64,000 nucleotides of DNA, from positions 93,156-157,155 of the forward strand of contig VNKQ01000001.1 of the NCBI GenBank assembly GCA_016508695.1, in the 5' to 3' direction. Origin of the DNA: Hyphodiscus hymeniophilus. Taxonomy: Eukaryota; Ascomycota; Leotiomycetes; Helotiales; Hyphodiscaceae. Positions 47,396 to 58,369 of the stretch are shown here, piece after piece (the stretch's first letter is position 1; each line of letters opens with the position of its first letter). The notes under the pieces were generated by a model that saw only the letters and a program-made list of their open reading frames with translations, made no database searches and was not told the DNA's origin. The position numbers were made by a program, and so were the translations under genes.

Positions 47396-49088
47396 CATTA
47401 TACACTCTCCCAAGAGTTAATAGTCGAAGCGAGAACGCAGTCCCAACAGCAGGCTGCTAAGTTCGTTGGTCAGAAATCAAGATCGATCTCTATCCTGATT
47501 CGCGAAAAGCTACATCCAAGTATCCGCCTGAATCTTCCAAGCCACAGAATTCAGATCGAGGGTCAAAACAGGTTGCAGCGCTTCCTTGAAGAATATCAAC
47601 CAGTGTCCACTTTAGAGGCCCTGTACCCGCCAACCCCGGATACAATCAGGAATGAAGAAAGTGACGAAGAGGAACTTGAACATGATGCCCCAGACGACCA
47701 TCCAGACCTGACAAGACCTAAGGGAGTGGTTGCTTTCAGCTAATGCCATGCAGAGCTTAAGGGATTACTTCGAATTATTTCTGTATCCTGAAAGGCCAGC
47801 CACGCTTGGACAGTCTGGACATGAAGACATTATTAAGAACCTAGAAATTGAGGACGACTTGCAGCAAGCCCAGATTCTGAGACAAGAGGAGCAACATAAT
47901 ATCTCACCAGATCAAACACAAGAAGAACGAGACAGAGACATTTCTCATCCACCGTTAGCTCAATCTGATGCTCTGAGAACACCCTCCACTTTCTTATCTA
48001 TTTGAAACTATATCAATGCAAAGAAGACTCTGAGGCCGGGGTCGGTAAGATTGGAATGGACGTGTGTCAGTGCTCGCTCTCTCGTAGATTTCAACTTCAC
48101 TTTGGCCTTCTAACCATTTTCAGAACTGCGGCCATACTTCCCACGATGACTTCATTGAGCATCGACCTGGAGCTGTTGAAGCGTATGCCGAGAAGCTCGT
48201 TCGATCAGGCTATGCAACTCACACCCAGCCAACAAATCAAGCTCCTGGGGCAACAACCACATTCCTGACAGCCGCTAGAAATCAAGTGGCAGCTGTTGGT
48301 CGTAAGCGTCCCTAGATTGAAGCCGGGCCAAAGAGAACATGATCCGAAACCCAAAATCCAGAAAATTCGCAGTAACTCGATGCTCGCCTACGCCTGGAAT
48401 GACTTGTCGCTGGCTTCACCTCTGCCTCAAGCAACGACCGAACGCGAAAGTGACAAAGCTTGAGCCGCTTCACATTTGCAAGGACGATGAACAGAAGGAT
48501 ATGACAGACGAAAGCTTCTTCAAAGCCCTGCGCCGAGCTTGGAAGACACAACGCACTTGGACGGATCTGATACTATTCAAGCTAACACGAATCGAGTTCA
48601 TCAAGGTACGATACGTACCACTTCCTTAATCTGGGTTTTCTGATCTAAGCACAACCTAGTTCGCGGCGTTTCCTGACGACCCCGTCGATCGCATTGTAGC
48701 AGATGTGGTTCCCCCAACAACAGAGCAATACGACTTCGCTCCTCCACCACCACTAGAAATGGTACCCCCAATAGCAGCCGAGCACATGGTCCATCTCCTC
48801 ATCGCAGAATGTACTCCTTATGTGCAAGCCAATACCTTCTACCTATCACAGCTCCCCAAGAAGAAAAATGAACCCCTGAAATTCGCTGCCATCGCCAATC
48901 TCCCAGACATCAACATAAGTTACGGACTCCGCTTTGTAGAGACGCCAGATCCTTCCTTTATTGTTACCTTCCTATTTGTAATGGCTGTCGTTATTGGAAC
49001 GGTTTTTGGGTATAGTCTCTGGGATATAGACTTTATAATAACAATAGTCAGAAGAGTTATCTGCCTTTTGCTTATAGGTATTGTTTAA
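47396..49088 (+). pseudogene. Fungal-specific membrane protein gene, frame-disrupted
   Basis: An open stretch from 47396 (ELIVEARTQSQQQAAKF ... YPPTPDTIRNEESDEEE) changes frame near 47720 to DLREWLLSANAMQSLRDYF. Further exon-like blocks are CGHTSHDDFIEHRPGAVEAYAEKL (48130-48300) and TRIEFIK ending at 48605. A 54-bp GT-AG intron (48606-48659) joins in frame to FAAFPDDPVDRIVAD and a C-terminus with two hydrophobic segments (FIVTFLFVMAVVIGTVFGYS and IITIVRRVICLLLIGIV) ending at 49088. This block order recurs in a widespread fungal hypothetical family with a C-terminal membrane anchor. Function unknown. Stops at 47744 and after RKRP (48313) show disruption or unresolved introns. Confidence 0.5.
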
Positions 49089-49746
49089 TATATATCGGAG
49101 AATATAGGGTAGGATCTTAATGTTAATCTTAACGGTCTTCTTTATCTCTCCTTCCTTTATATTAGCTTTAATATAAAAGATAATCTCTTCTACTTAGGCT
49201 AGTAGTATTTTCTAGTAGATTCCTCGTTTGTCTACTAAGTAGTAAGGTCCTTACTTATAGTATTTGGATTTATAGCGATAAAGCTCGTAGAGTCGGCTCT
49301 AGAGACTAGTATTAGCGGCTCTCTAAAGCTTTTAAGCCTCTGTAGTACTTTTCTTCTTACTCTTACCCTTAGCCATTATAGAGTTACTAGTGACTTTCTT
49401 ATATATTATCTTTATACTAAGTATTATTTTCCTCCTCTTACTAAACAAGTAACTAAGACCTTCTAAGTACTTATTAACTTCTTATTATTTAATCTTTAGT
49501 TTCTTATATCGTTTCGATAGGCCACGCTAATGACTCCGCTTAATTAATATCTAGATAATCGTTTTTTCGCACATATAAGTATCTCTAGGGAATTTATCCT
49601 TGTCTTATAAAAGGCTATCAAGTCGTGCCTTAAATTTAGTCTTCTAAAAATCGCTTGGAGCAAGGATAAGATTAGGATTTATATTCGAACAAATATTCCT
49701 AGCTCTAATATTTTTACGCTAGGAGATCTTTTACTAGAAGTTATAG

Positions 49747-49758
49747 TAGATATATATA
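49747..49758. repeat. Target-site duplication, left copy
   Basis: TAGATATATATA, identical to 50199-50210. Confidence 0.6.
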
Positions 49759-50198
49759 GGCTGGCCGGACCGGACCGCGGTCTTTGAACCGGACCGGACT
49801 AAACCGTCTAATAGTCCGCAAAAATTATTTGGGACCAAACCGTTTATATAACGGTCCCCAAATTTATTTAAGACCGGACTATAATAGTCCCAAAAAAATT
49901 TAGGGAGACCGTTTATAATTTAATTAATTAAATATTAATTATTTTTTAATTTTAAATATTATATCGTTACTCTTAAGCGTTACTCTATAACTTTTATATA
50001 AAAACTTTTTTAATTTTATATACTAATAAAGACGGTCTAATTATTTATAACGGTCTAGACCGAACCGAACTATTTATAGACCGGACCGTAGGACCGCGGT
50101 CTAAATATAGTCCCCAAAACCCTAAATTTTGAGACCGGACCGTTCTATAGTCCCCAAAAAACCCTACGGTCTGGACCGGACCGGACCGTCGGCCAGCC
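49759..50198. mobile_element. Non-autonomous DNA element rich in GGACC repeats
   Basis: 440 bp bounded by inverted ends GGCTGGCCG / CGGCCAGCC and identical 12-bp flanks. Both ends carry tandem CCGGACCGGACC-type sequence and the interior repeats AGTCCCCAAAA. It keeps many CpG and CpC steps while its surroundings are RIP-like, so it probably inserted after the surrounding DNA was mutated. The superfamily is uncertain; the ends recall hAT-type elements but the flank is longer than 8 bp. Confidence 0.6.
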
Positions 50199-50210
50199 TA
50201 GATATATATA
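50199..50210. repeat. Target-site duplication, right copy
   Basis: TAGATATATATA, identical to 49747-49758. Confidence 0.6.
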
Positions 50211-50645
50211 GGGTTATTCTTATTATATTACTTGTCCGCTTCCTAACCACTTAGTCAGAGAAGTAGTAATATATATTCGCCTACTTAATTAACTCGATCG
50301 GCGATTTGGCTAGCAGGTTCTATAGCTATGCCGGCTCTAGGGCTATCAAAAGCCGAAAACTCGAGATTTGAAGCCCAATTGCCGTTTAGCTAGTCAAAGT
50401 TAGTGTTTTCTATATTAGTATGCCTTCCGAGTCGACAAACATAGAGGCAAAAGGGAAAGATTATTGCTACTATTCATGCGAAAAGGACAAGTAGCTACTT
50501 TCTCGGTGTTTCTACCGGTTTCTACAGGCTTCCATGAGCCCCCTCTGTTTGCTAATTATCTGACATGACCCAAACCACAAAATAATATCTCCAAACAACT
50601 TAAAAATGGCAATGAGTTCGAGAAGCGCCATTCATCGAACGGAGG

Positions 50646-50855
50646 ATGGCCAGTTACTGGCTTCGAACTGCGGGACATCTCAGGAAAGCAGCTTTCAATG
50701 GCGCATCGCTAGCCAATGATCGGCCGGACCCCATGGCAGCTGAACATTGGGACCGCAAAAGCAAATATGGACTTGATGTCTTCAAGAGAGAAAACCTCTT
50801 TCTCCAAAGACATTATGCCACCGCTGCCTCGCCTGCGTCAGTCTTGTCTCGATAA
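50646..50855 (+). other. Upstream open frame in the NLR leader
   Basis: An open frame starting at ATG 50646 ends at TAA two bases before the NLR ATG; another short frame starts at 50607. They lie in the leader of the NLR gene and could act as upstream ORFs limiting its translation. No domain is recognisable, so a separate protein is not claimed. Confidence 0.3.
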
Positions 50856-50857
50856 AG

Positions 50858-53800
50858 ATGGTCGCCAACAGTCTAAGAGTGCTCTGCCTTGACGGCGGAG
50901 GTGTGAAGGGATATACATCACTTCTGATCCTCAAACGAATCTTCCGAACTATGGTCTCGGACGGCACTCTAGCTGAAGAACCGAGACCCTGCGACGTCTT
51001 CGACCTCATCGCTGGTACATCTACTGGTGGTATCATAGCGGTGATGCTTGGCAGACTGCATATGACCATTGATGAGTGTCTGCGCGAGTACGAAAAGACT
51101 GGGCAGGCTGTTTTTGGGAAGAATATCTCTTCGTCGAAACTGGGGAAGATGCTTAAGGCGGGTTCTGGATCGGCGTTCTACGATATTAACATCCTCCAGG
51201 AGAGGATCAGAAATGTTGTCTCGTCTCGTGGGTTTGATGCTGAGCAAAGCTTCAAAGAGGAAAATACAACATGCAAAGTGTAAGTGGATTCCAAATAGCG
51301 GCACAATCGCGGACTGACAATGGAAGTATCGTGTGCGTTACACGCTTATCCAGAAGCTTGCCAGACCTCCTCCGCAACTATATCACCGTACATCCAACGC
51401 AAGAGAATTATGAGTGTGCCATATGGGAGGCAGCGAGCGCTACTGCTGCCGCCCCATTGTATTTCAAGCCGGTGGTGCTTTCGAAAGCTGGGGAGAGATT
51501 TGGAGACGGTGGCGTGAGACGAAACAATCCCGTCAACGAGGCGATCAACGAAACAAACAGGCTGAAGGAGAAGGAATGGGCTGGTCGAGAGATTGGTTGT
51601 CTCGTCAGCATCGGAACCGGCGCAGTCGAAGCCCACAATTTATCAAATAGCATACCTGAACTTCTCAAAGGTGCTGTTGCGATAATGACTGACTCGGAAG
51701 ATATCGCAGACCAATTCGTCATTTCTGAACTGGGCCAGTCGCTGGAAAAGTCAAAACGATATTTCAGATTCAATGTCCCTCAGGGACTTCAGATGCTCCA
51801 GATGGACGAATGGAAAGAAACTGAGAAAATGAAAGCGTCAACAATCGATTACCTTCGGAAATACCAGAGCGGCAATGTTATCAAAGCCTGTGCACAGTCG
51901 TTGCTAGACCCTGATGTCAATTGTCAGTAATGTCCGGTCTCATATTGCTAGCTTTGCCAACACTTATATAGTAAATACAAATACTCCGCCGAAACCTTTT
52001 CTTCTCCCAGATAGACCTTGCGTACATTTCGTCCACCGGACGGACTATATCGTCCAAATCCAAAGCTTTTTCCACCCATTCATTGGTGGTAGCAAGATCT
52101 TTGTCCTGTCAGGAATGGCAGGAGTTGGGTAAGTCTTGCGGAGTTACATAATTCATTTCGCTCCAAGTATGTTGAATTGTAAACAAGGAGGCACACGTGG
52201 CCCTCTCTCTTTCATATTGTTCTCAATATCCCAAACCGAAAGCGCCCTGAAGATCACTGGAGTTAATCTATTCTGCAGAAAGACCCAAATTGCCTTAAAG
52301 TTCGCAGAGCTCTCGATACCGTCTTTGTCTGTGTTCTGGGTGCGAGCCGATAATTGGGCGAACTTTGCGAAAGACTATTCTCAGATCTTGCGTATTGGAT
52401 TTTCAGTTGAGACCGAGACGCAAAACGGGGCATTGGACGGGATCCTTATGACGACCAGAGAGACTTTGGAGTCTAAACCGTACGAATGGATCCTGGTACT
52501 CGACAATGTAGATGACTTGCAGGAGTTCCGGAATAATATACAAAAGTACGTCCCTCGGAAAGGGAGAGTTCTAATTACTACACGAGACCGGCGATTCCTG
52601 GGCGGCGTTGTTGCTGCCAATAACGGACTTCACATAGCACTAATGGATGATGATGAAGCCGTGGCTCTTTTGCGAAAGTCTGTGCCTGCAGAATTGCTTG
52701 ATACAGCAAATTCAGAAGAGCATGTGCAGCTGATTGTGCACTCCGTCGGGAACCTTCCCTTAGCCATTGCACAGGCTGCGGCCAATATCGTTGAGCATGG
52801 CATGCCCATCGCGCAGTTCTCGTCGTTCGTATACAGGCAGTCTACAATTACAGAAACACTCACGGAGCCTGTAAGGGACTTCATGACTTCAGACGAAAGA
52901 AATAGCGTTCAGTCTGTAACAACTACTTGGACGATGTCATTCGATCTTTTGAAGCGTACGAATCCATCTTCAATCACACTGCTCGGATACCTAGCTTGTT
53001 TCAGCAATGGAATAGTACCATACTACCTATTCAAAACACTTCCTGAATTCAACGACATGGACGAGGCGGAATTTTCACACAATTTTGGAAAGCTACATCA
53101 GCTTTGTCTGGCCGAACGAACAAACGAAGGTTCAAACACGGCTGCTCAAATGCATCCTCTCGTGCATGAAATTGCATGGAAAACAATATGTAGTAGTAAC
53201 CCTCAGCGCTGGCTCGAGTCAACTATCGACCTGATCTGTGTTCTCTTTCCTCTCGTACGGAATGAACAACACTCTGAATGGAATATTTGCTCATATTTTG
53301 CGCCTCACGCTCTCAGAATGACCCAGCTAGGACAACAATTTGGTTTAATGACCAAGCCTTTCGCCAGGCTTATGCAGTGTCTAAGTTGTTACCTGAACGC
53401 ATTTGGCGAACATGGACTGTCTTGCGAGCTTGCATCGGCAGCTTTGGACATGGCCACAAACATCTGGGGGCCGGAGAACATAAACACACTATATGTGCTA
53501 AAAATCAAAATCGAGTGTTTAGAGTCCTTGTTGCGAAACCAAGAGGCGCTACAGCTCCTGGAGGACGGGCTCAGATACCTCGATTCCGATTCTGCTAAGT
53601 TGTCGTTGAGTACATTTGAGCTTTTGGAGGAATGCTACGTGCTTCACAAAAGCATGAGCTGGATTCTGTTCAGAGAACGCAACTATACAGGCAGGATCGA
53701 ACAGGAATACGAGTTATTAAGACTTTTAGACAAGGCAAAACAGACCTGGATTGATCGCTTCCAAGACAAATCGCAAGTTCCTCCAGCGCTCAGCGAGATG

Positions 53801-54958
53801 GGTAAATTTTGGTCAGAGCTGTTAGCTACAAAGGACCAGGAAGAAACCAGGCGGCATGCACATCAGTTTAATATTGCGCACGCACTAGGCCGTTTGGGAG
53901 AGAAAGAGTCTTCTCTTCGAATCACAGAATCATTACTTGCCGATTTCGCCCCAGAAGGTGTTCATAGAGAGGGAATGACACAGTTTGTTCATTCGATGCT
54001 TAACAACAAAGCAAATATGATTCGTGAACAAGACCCCTCGGCTGCGTTTGACATTTATCTTACGGTGTTCAAACAATCGATCTCAGTTTTGGGGATCTTG
54101 TCCACAGATACCTGGGTCGCAGCCAACAATGTCGTCTCTACCGAGCATATCGCAGACCACACAAAAGAGGTTGCGGAGGTATGGAGAGTTCTTCTTAATG
54201 ATGCGTTGAAGCCCGGTGTCCAATTGTCCCGAACTTCAGAAATAAGGGTCATTCTCAAAGCTATGGAGCTCAATTTTTGGTTGGCTGAGGACTGGATCGC
54301 TCATTTGATATTTGAAGACCATTTGGAAGAAGCCGAAGAATTTTCACAGAAGCTACAATGCATACAAAGAGATTTTGCCCGAGGTATTAACGTTCGTGGT
54401 TACCCTGGCCCCAACACCTCACAGCAGAGCACGGTCATCAATAATCGTGGAATATATTTCCATAAACGAGGGAAATTTAAAGATGCAGAACACTACCACA
54501 GGGCTGCTATTACCCACGCTGAAGCAGAAGGGGACGCAGTCAGTTCCGTCTACTACTATAATGTTATGATTGCCGTTGCAAGGCAAGGTCGACTCGAAGA
54601 AGCTCGCTCGTATAGGAATCAGAATCTGGACTTCATCTTAAAAGAAGAGGACATCCACGGAACCTTGGAGGCAAGGATGGAGATGGATCTGGGTGATAAT
54701 GCCATTTATGAAGAAGCCGCCAGCAAAATAGAGCGAGGAGAATTGTATAACGGCGGATCTTGGTGGAGTGAGAATAAGGAGGCCCTGCGCCGTGCTGAAC
54801 TCCGTTACGGCAAGTTGGAACAGCTTCAGCAAACCACGGCTGGGAGTAATAGAGTCGAAACGAAAACTCAGAGGCAAAGGAAGGACAGGTTTGGAATCAC
54901 AAGGCGACTAAAGGGTATAGGCCATAAAATCGTGTTAAAATTGCCTGCGTCAAATTGA
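50858..54958 (+). CDS. Patatin-NB-ARC-TPR NLR-type receptor
   Basis: Exons 50858-51279, 51327-51922, 51972-52128 and 52279-54958 give about 1284 residues. N-terminal patatin-like phospholipase: DGGGVKG (residues 12-18), lipase motif GTSTGG with Ser55, and GDGG with Asp201, so the Ser-Asp dyad is present. NB-ARC: GMAGVGKT Walker A (387-394, split by the 150-bp third intron), WILVLDNVDD Walker B (462-471), GRVLITTRD and GNLPLAIA (GLPL-like, ~549). The C-terminal ~500 residues are helical with degenerate TPR-like pairs (FKDAEHYHRAAITHAEAEG and others). Fungal proteins of this layout (for example Neurospora PLP-1) trigger cell death on recognising non-self partners; the phospholipase is the effector, NB-ARC the switch, TPRs the sensor. 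Intron 2 (51923-51971) is the least certain. No lesion; it lies ~9 kb from the telomere. Confidence 0.88.
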
Positions 54959-54997
54959 CATACAAGGCGGCTTCTATCATCTCGCACAAAACCTAAC

Positions 54998-55415
54998 AGT
55001 TATTCCTACCAAACTTTTGCGTGGGACTTGGGTAGGTCCCAAATTAACAGGGGGGTAGGTCCCAAATACAAGAACCTCATATAGAGGTTCAAAATAGGAC
55101 TTGGTCGAAGTACTCTTTTTAGAAGCCTTAGGGCTAAACCTAAGAGTACAAATTAATACGCTAGCTAAGCGCTATAATTAAGTAAAAAAAGTAAGTCAAA
55201 AGACTAATAGTTATTCCTACCAAACTTTTGCGTGGGACTTGGGTAGGTCCCAAATTAACAGGGGGGTAAGTCCCAAATATAAGAACCTCGTATAAAGGTT
55301 CAAAATGGGACTTGGTCGAAGTACTCTTTTTAGACGCCTTAAGGCTAAACCTAAGAGTACAAATTAATGCGCTAGTTAAGCGCTATAATTAAGTAAAAAA
55401 AGTAAGTCAAAAGAC
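54998..55415. repeat. Tandem duplication of a ~211-bp unit
   Basis: The segment starting AGTTATTCCTACCAAACTTT at ~54999 repeats at ~55210 with about 95% identity by eye; differences are mostly transitions. Each unit contains GGTAGGTCCCAAAT-type short repeats able to form a GGGAC...GTCCC hairpin. It forms the boundary between the NLR gene and the telomere-proximal RIP block. Confidence 0.8.
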
Positions 55416-55800
55416 TTAGATTTGAATTAATAAATAAGTATTCAAGAATCTCGTCGAATTTTGGTGTTCCTTAAGAAAGAGGCCCGTGCACAGGGTAGGC
55501 AGGGGGGGTTTGGAGTATACATCTAAGTTAAATATTTAAAATAATAATAAAACTAAAAAGAACTTATTATAAAAAGGCTTATTAGTAGTATTAAAAGAGT
55601 AAACTATATAATAAGGTATTAATAAATTAAATAAAAAATAAAAAATAATTAAAATAAAAGGTTTTAAGTATAAAGTAATATATTTTGGTTTAAATTTAAC
55701 CTTAATTAATAATTCTTCAATAATTTAAAAGCCTAACTCTCTAGGCCGTAAAATTGCCCCCCAATTCCAAAATTCTAGCCAATAACAGTCCGTGCACAGA

Positions 55801-55828
55801 CGCGGAAATCACGGGTTCTGTGATTCCG
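55801..55828. repeat. Imperfect hairpin
   Basis: GCGGAAATCAC and GTGATTCCGC form near-complementary arms around GGGTTCT. It is a GC-rich island within the RIP block. Confidence 0.45.
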
Positions 55829-55881
55829 CACCCCCTAATTCCAGTACCCCCGATTCCGATTCTTAGTCAGCTGGAATTGCC

Positions 55882-55932
55882 CCAATTCCACCCCCAATTC
55901 CACCTCCAATTCCACCCCCAATCCCACCCCTA
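55882..55932. repeat. Short CCAATTCCACC tandem array
   Basis: About four to five direct copies of an 11-12-bp CAATTCCACCC unit, preceded by related CCCCAATTCC copies from 55759. It is C-rich on this strand, unlike the rest of the block. Confidence 0.7.
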
Positions 55933-56204
55933 ATAGAACAGTCGTTCTTAGGTTAGAGTTTGGCTGTCGTAGGCATATAAACTATCTATACGCAAAAGGC
56001 GGTAGTAGAATCAACCCCACGAAAATCTTTGTAAGGCGGTAATAGAATCGACTTTATAAAACTATTACCGACTCTACTTACTATATAATATAGCTTAGAG
56101 GGGGGAAATTACGTCTAGATTTATGCCTTAAGTAATAGCGAAAGGTTTAAATAAATCTAGATATTCCCCTTTAAGCTATATCAAAATTATATCACGTGAT
56201 TTTA

Positions 56205-56730
56205 CAATAGAACCTTATAATAGAGCCTTATAACATATTTTAGTTACATAATCCTATAATAGAGCCCTACGATATATTCTAGTTATATAATCTTATAATA
56301 GAGCCCTACGATATATTATAGTTATATAATCCTATAATAAAGCCTTACGACATATTTTAGTCATATAATCTTATAATAGAGCCCTATAATATATTCTAGT
56401 TATATAATCTTACGATAGAGCCCTATAATATATTCTAGTTATATAATCCTATAATAGAGCCTTACGATATATTTTAGTTACATAATCCTACGATAGAGCC
56501 CTATAATATATTTTAGTTATATAATCTTATAATAAAGCCCTATAACATATTCTAGTCATATAATCTTACGATAGAGCCTTATAATATATTCTAGTTATAT
56601 AATCCTACGATAGAACCCTATAATATATTCTAGTTATATAATCTTACGATAGAGCCTTACGATATATTCTAGTTATATAATCCTACGATAGAGCCCTACG
56701 ATATATTCTAGTCACATAATCCTACGGCCT
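56205..56730. repeat. Minisatellite, about 13 copies of a ~40-bp unit
   Basis: Each unit contains ATAGAGCC, then an ATATTYTAGTYATATAATC stretch, then YTAYRATAGAGCC again. About 13 units are counted. Almost all differences between copies are C/T or G/A transitions (CTACGA, TTATAA, TTACGA and so on), as expected if a uniform array was hit by RIP. Confidence 0.8.
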
Positions 56731-56813
56731 AGTAAGGAATATAAGCTTACAAAGCAAGCTTATTAAGTTTTTTATTTACGTGTCTTTTATTTTATATATT
56801 CTATTATACGTCT

Positions 56814-56833
56814 TTATTATACTAGTATAATAA
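56814..56833. repeat. Perfect 20-bp palindrome, copy of a dispersed motif
   Basis: TTATTATACTAGTATAATAA is self-complementary. Related copies lie at 59293, 61227, 61661, 62889 and 63304. Confidence 0.6.
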
Positions 56834-58369
56834 GAGTATAGGCTTGTATCTTTATATATAAGTATAAAGTAGTCTATAACTATAGAGCCGAGTAAAGTGC
56901 AAAGATATTATAATACTTTATAAGAGGCTAGGCAAAAAAGAGAGAAGTAAGCGTTTATTATATAATACCTAAGATAGATAAAGAGTAATTAAAGTAAACT
57001 CTAATCTTATATATAAGATTTAAGTAATATAGAAAGTAATAATTAATATAGAAAGACTATTACCCCTAAGGTATAAAATCTAGGTTTAGAATTATAAGCC
57101 ACGACCCAAGACTTTATAAACTAACCCTACTCTAGTATCTATAAAGTCTTTAACTATATTGCCACTAGCTTCTTTATTAGACTAGACTCGCTCTAGCCAA
57201 TTTATTTTATTACTTGAGAATCTCGCGAATATAATACCCTTTCTTACTTTTTTATTATTAGAAGTATAATCTTCTATTATAAGCTTAATAGAGAATACGC
57301 AACTTTATTTACTAGCCGAAACTAGTTATACGATTAAACTTTAATCCTACTCGAGTCGTCCTAAAGGCAAATTAAAAGTACTAGTAAATAAAGGCTATAT
57401 AAAGGATTTATTACACGAATCCTAGTCTTAAAAAGAGAATCGCTCTAGTAACTCTAGTACTTTAAGCTAGGATACTTCTTCGATATATATAAATACTTAG
57501 AATAATATTAGAAGCGACTCTTCTAAAGAAAGTATAAATAGAGCTAGCTTTTAAGCGTTTAGTTATTTCGTATGTTATTTAAAGACTAGTCTTTTTTGTA
57601 TAACGATATAATATTAAAAAGCTTTTAAAAAGATATTAGACCTAAGTAATATATTTATTACCTAGAGTCTTTTGAATTTATAGAGATACTTTAACCCTTT
57701 AGAAAATAGTATAATCCCTAATATTCTTAAACTATAGGTATATCGTGGTAATATATACTATAGACGCTAAAACCTTTATTTTAAGTAATAGGTCGATAAG
57801 ACTACTTAGATCTCTTTTTAAAAAGCCGACTTTTGGGCTTACTTATTCGAAAGTTTAAAGCCCCGACCCTACTTTGACTTAAATATTAATATAATATTAT
57901 TAAGTAGTCTTATGCCTTTAGTAATAATTAATATTAATAGCGTTTACGGGTTCCCCTTTAATCTAGCTACGTTTCGTAATAAAGTTTAGTAGTACCTATA
58001 TACTTTTAGAGTAAGTTAGATTAGTAGTAAAGTTTATAATATTTATATTTGGGTTTTATCTTTAGAGATTAATAAGGAGCTCTTTATTACTATAGAAAAG
58101 ATCCCCTATATTTATTTTGGCTTTCTTAGGATATAAAAGGTTATTAACGTATATATTCTCTTTCCTAAAATTTACAATTTATATTAATATTACAAATAAG
58201 TAACTACTATTCTTACTAAGTCTTAATAGCGAGCCTAGTATAATATAATTTTTTAGCTAGCTTTAAAATAAGTTATATTATAAGGTTTTCTTATAGAGAT
58301 TTTAAGTAGCTTTAATACTATAGCTTTACGGGCTAGAGCTATATACTAAGAATAAGGGGGTCGATATTC

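Larger units (their letters stand above)
49089..50340. repeat. RIP-like TA-rich repeat block
   Basis: From the stop codon of the membrane-protein gene onwards the DNA is TA-rich with depleted CpA and TpG, apart from the GGACC-rich insertion at 49759-50198. No readable protein. It is probably an old RIPed transposon. Confidence 0.6.
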
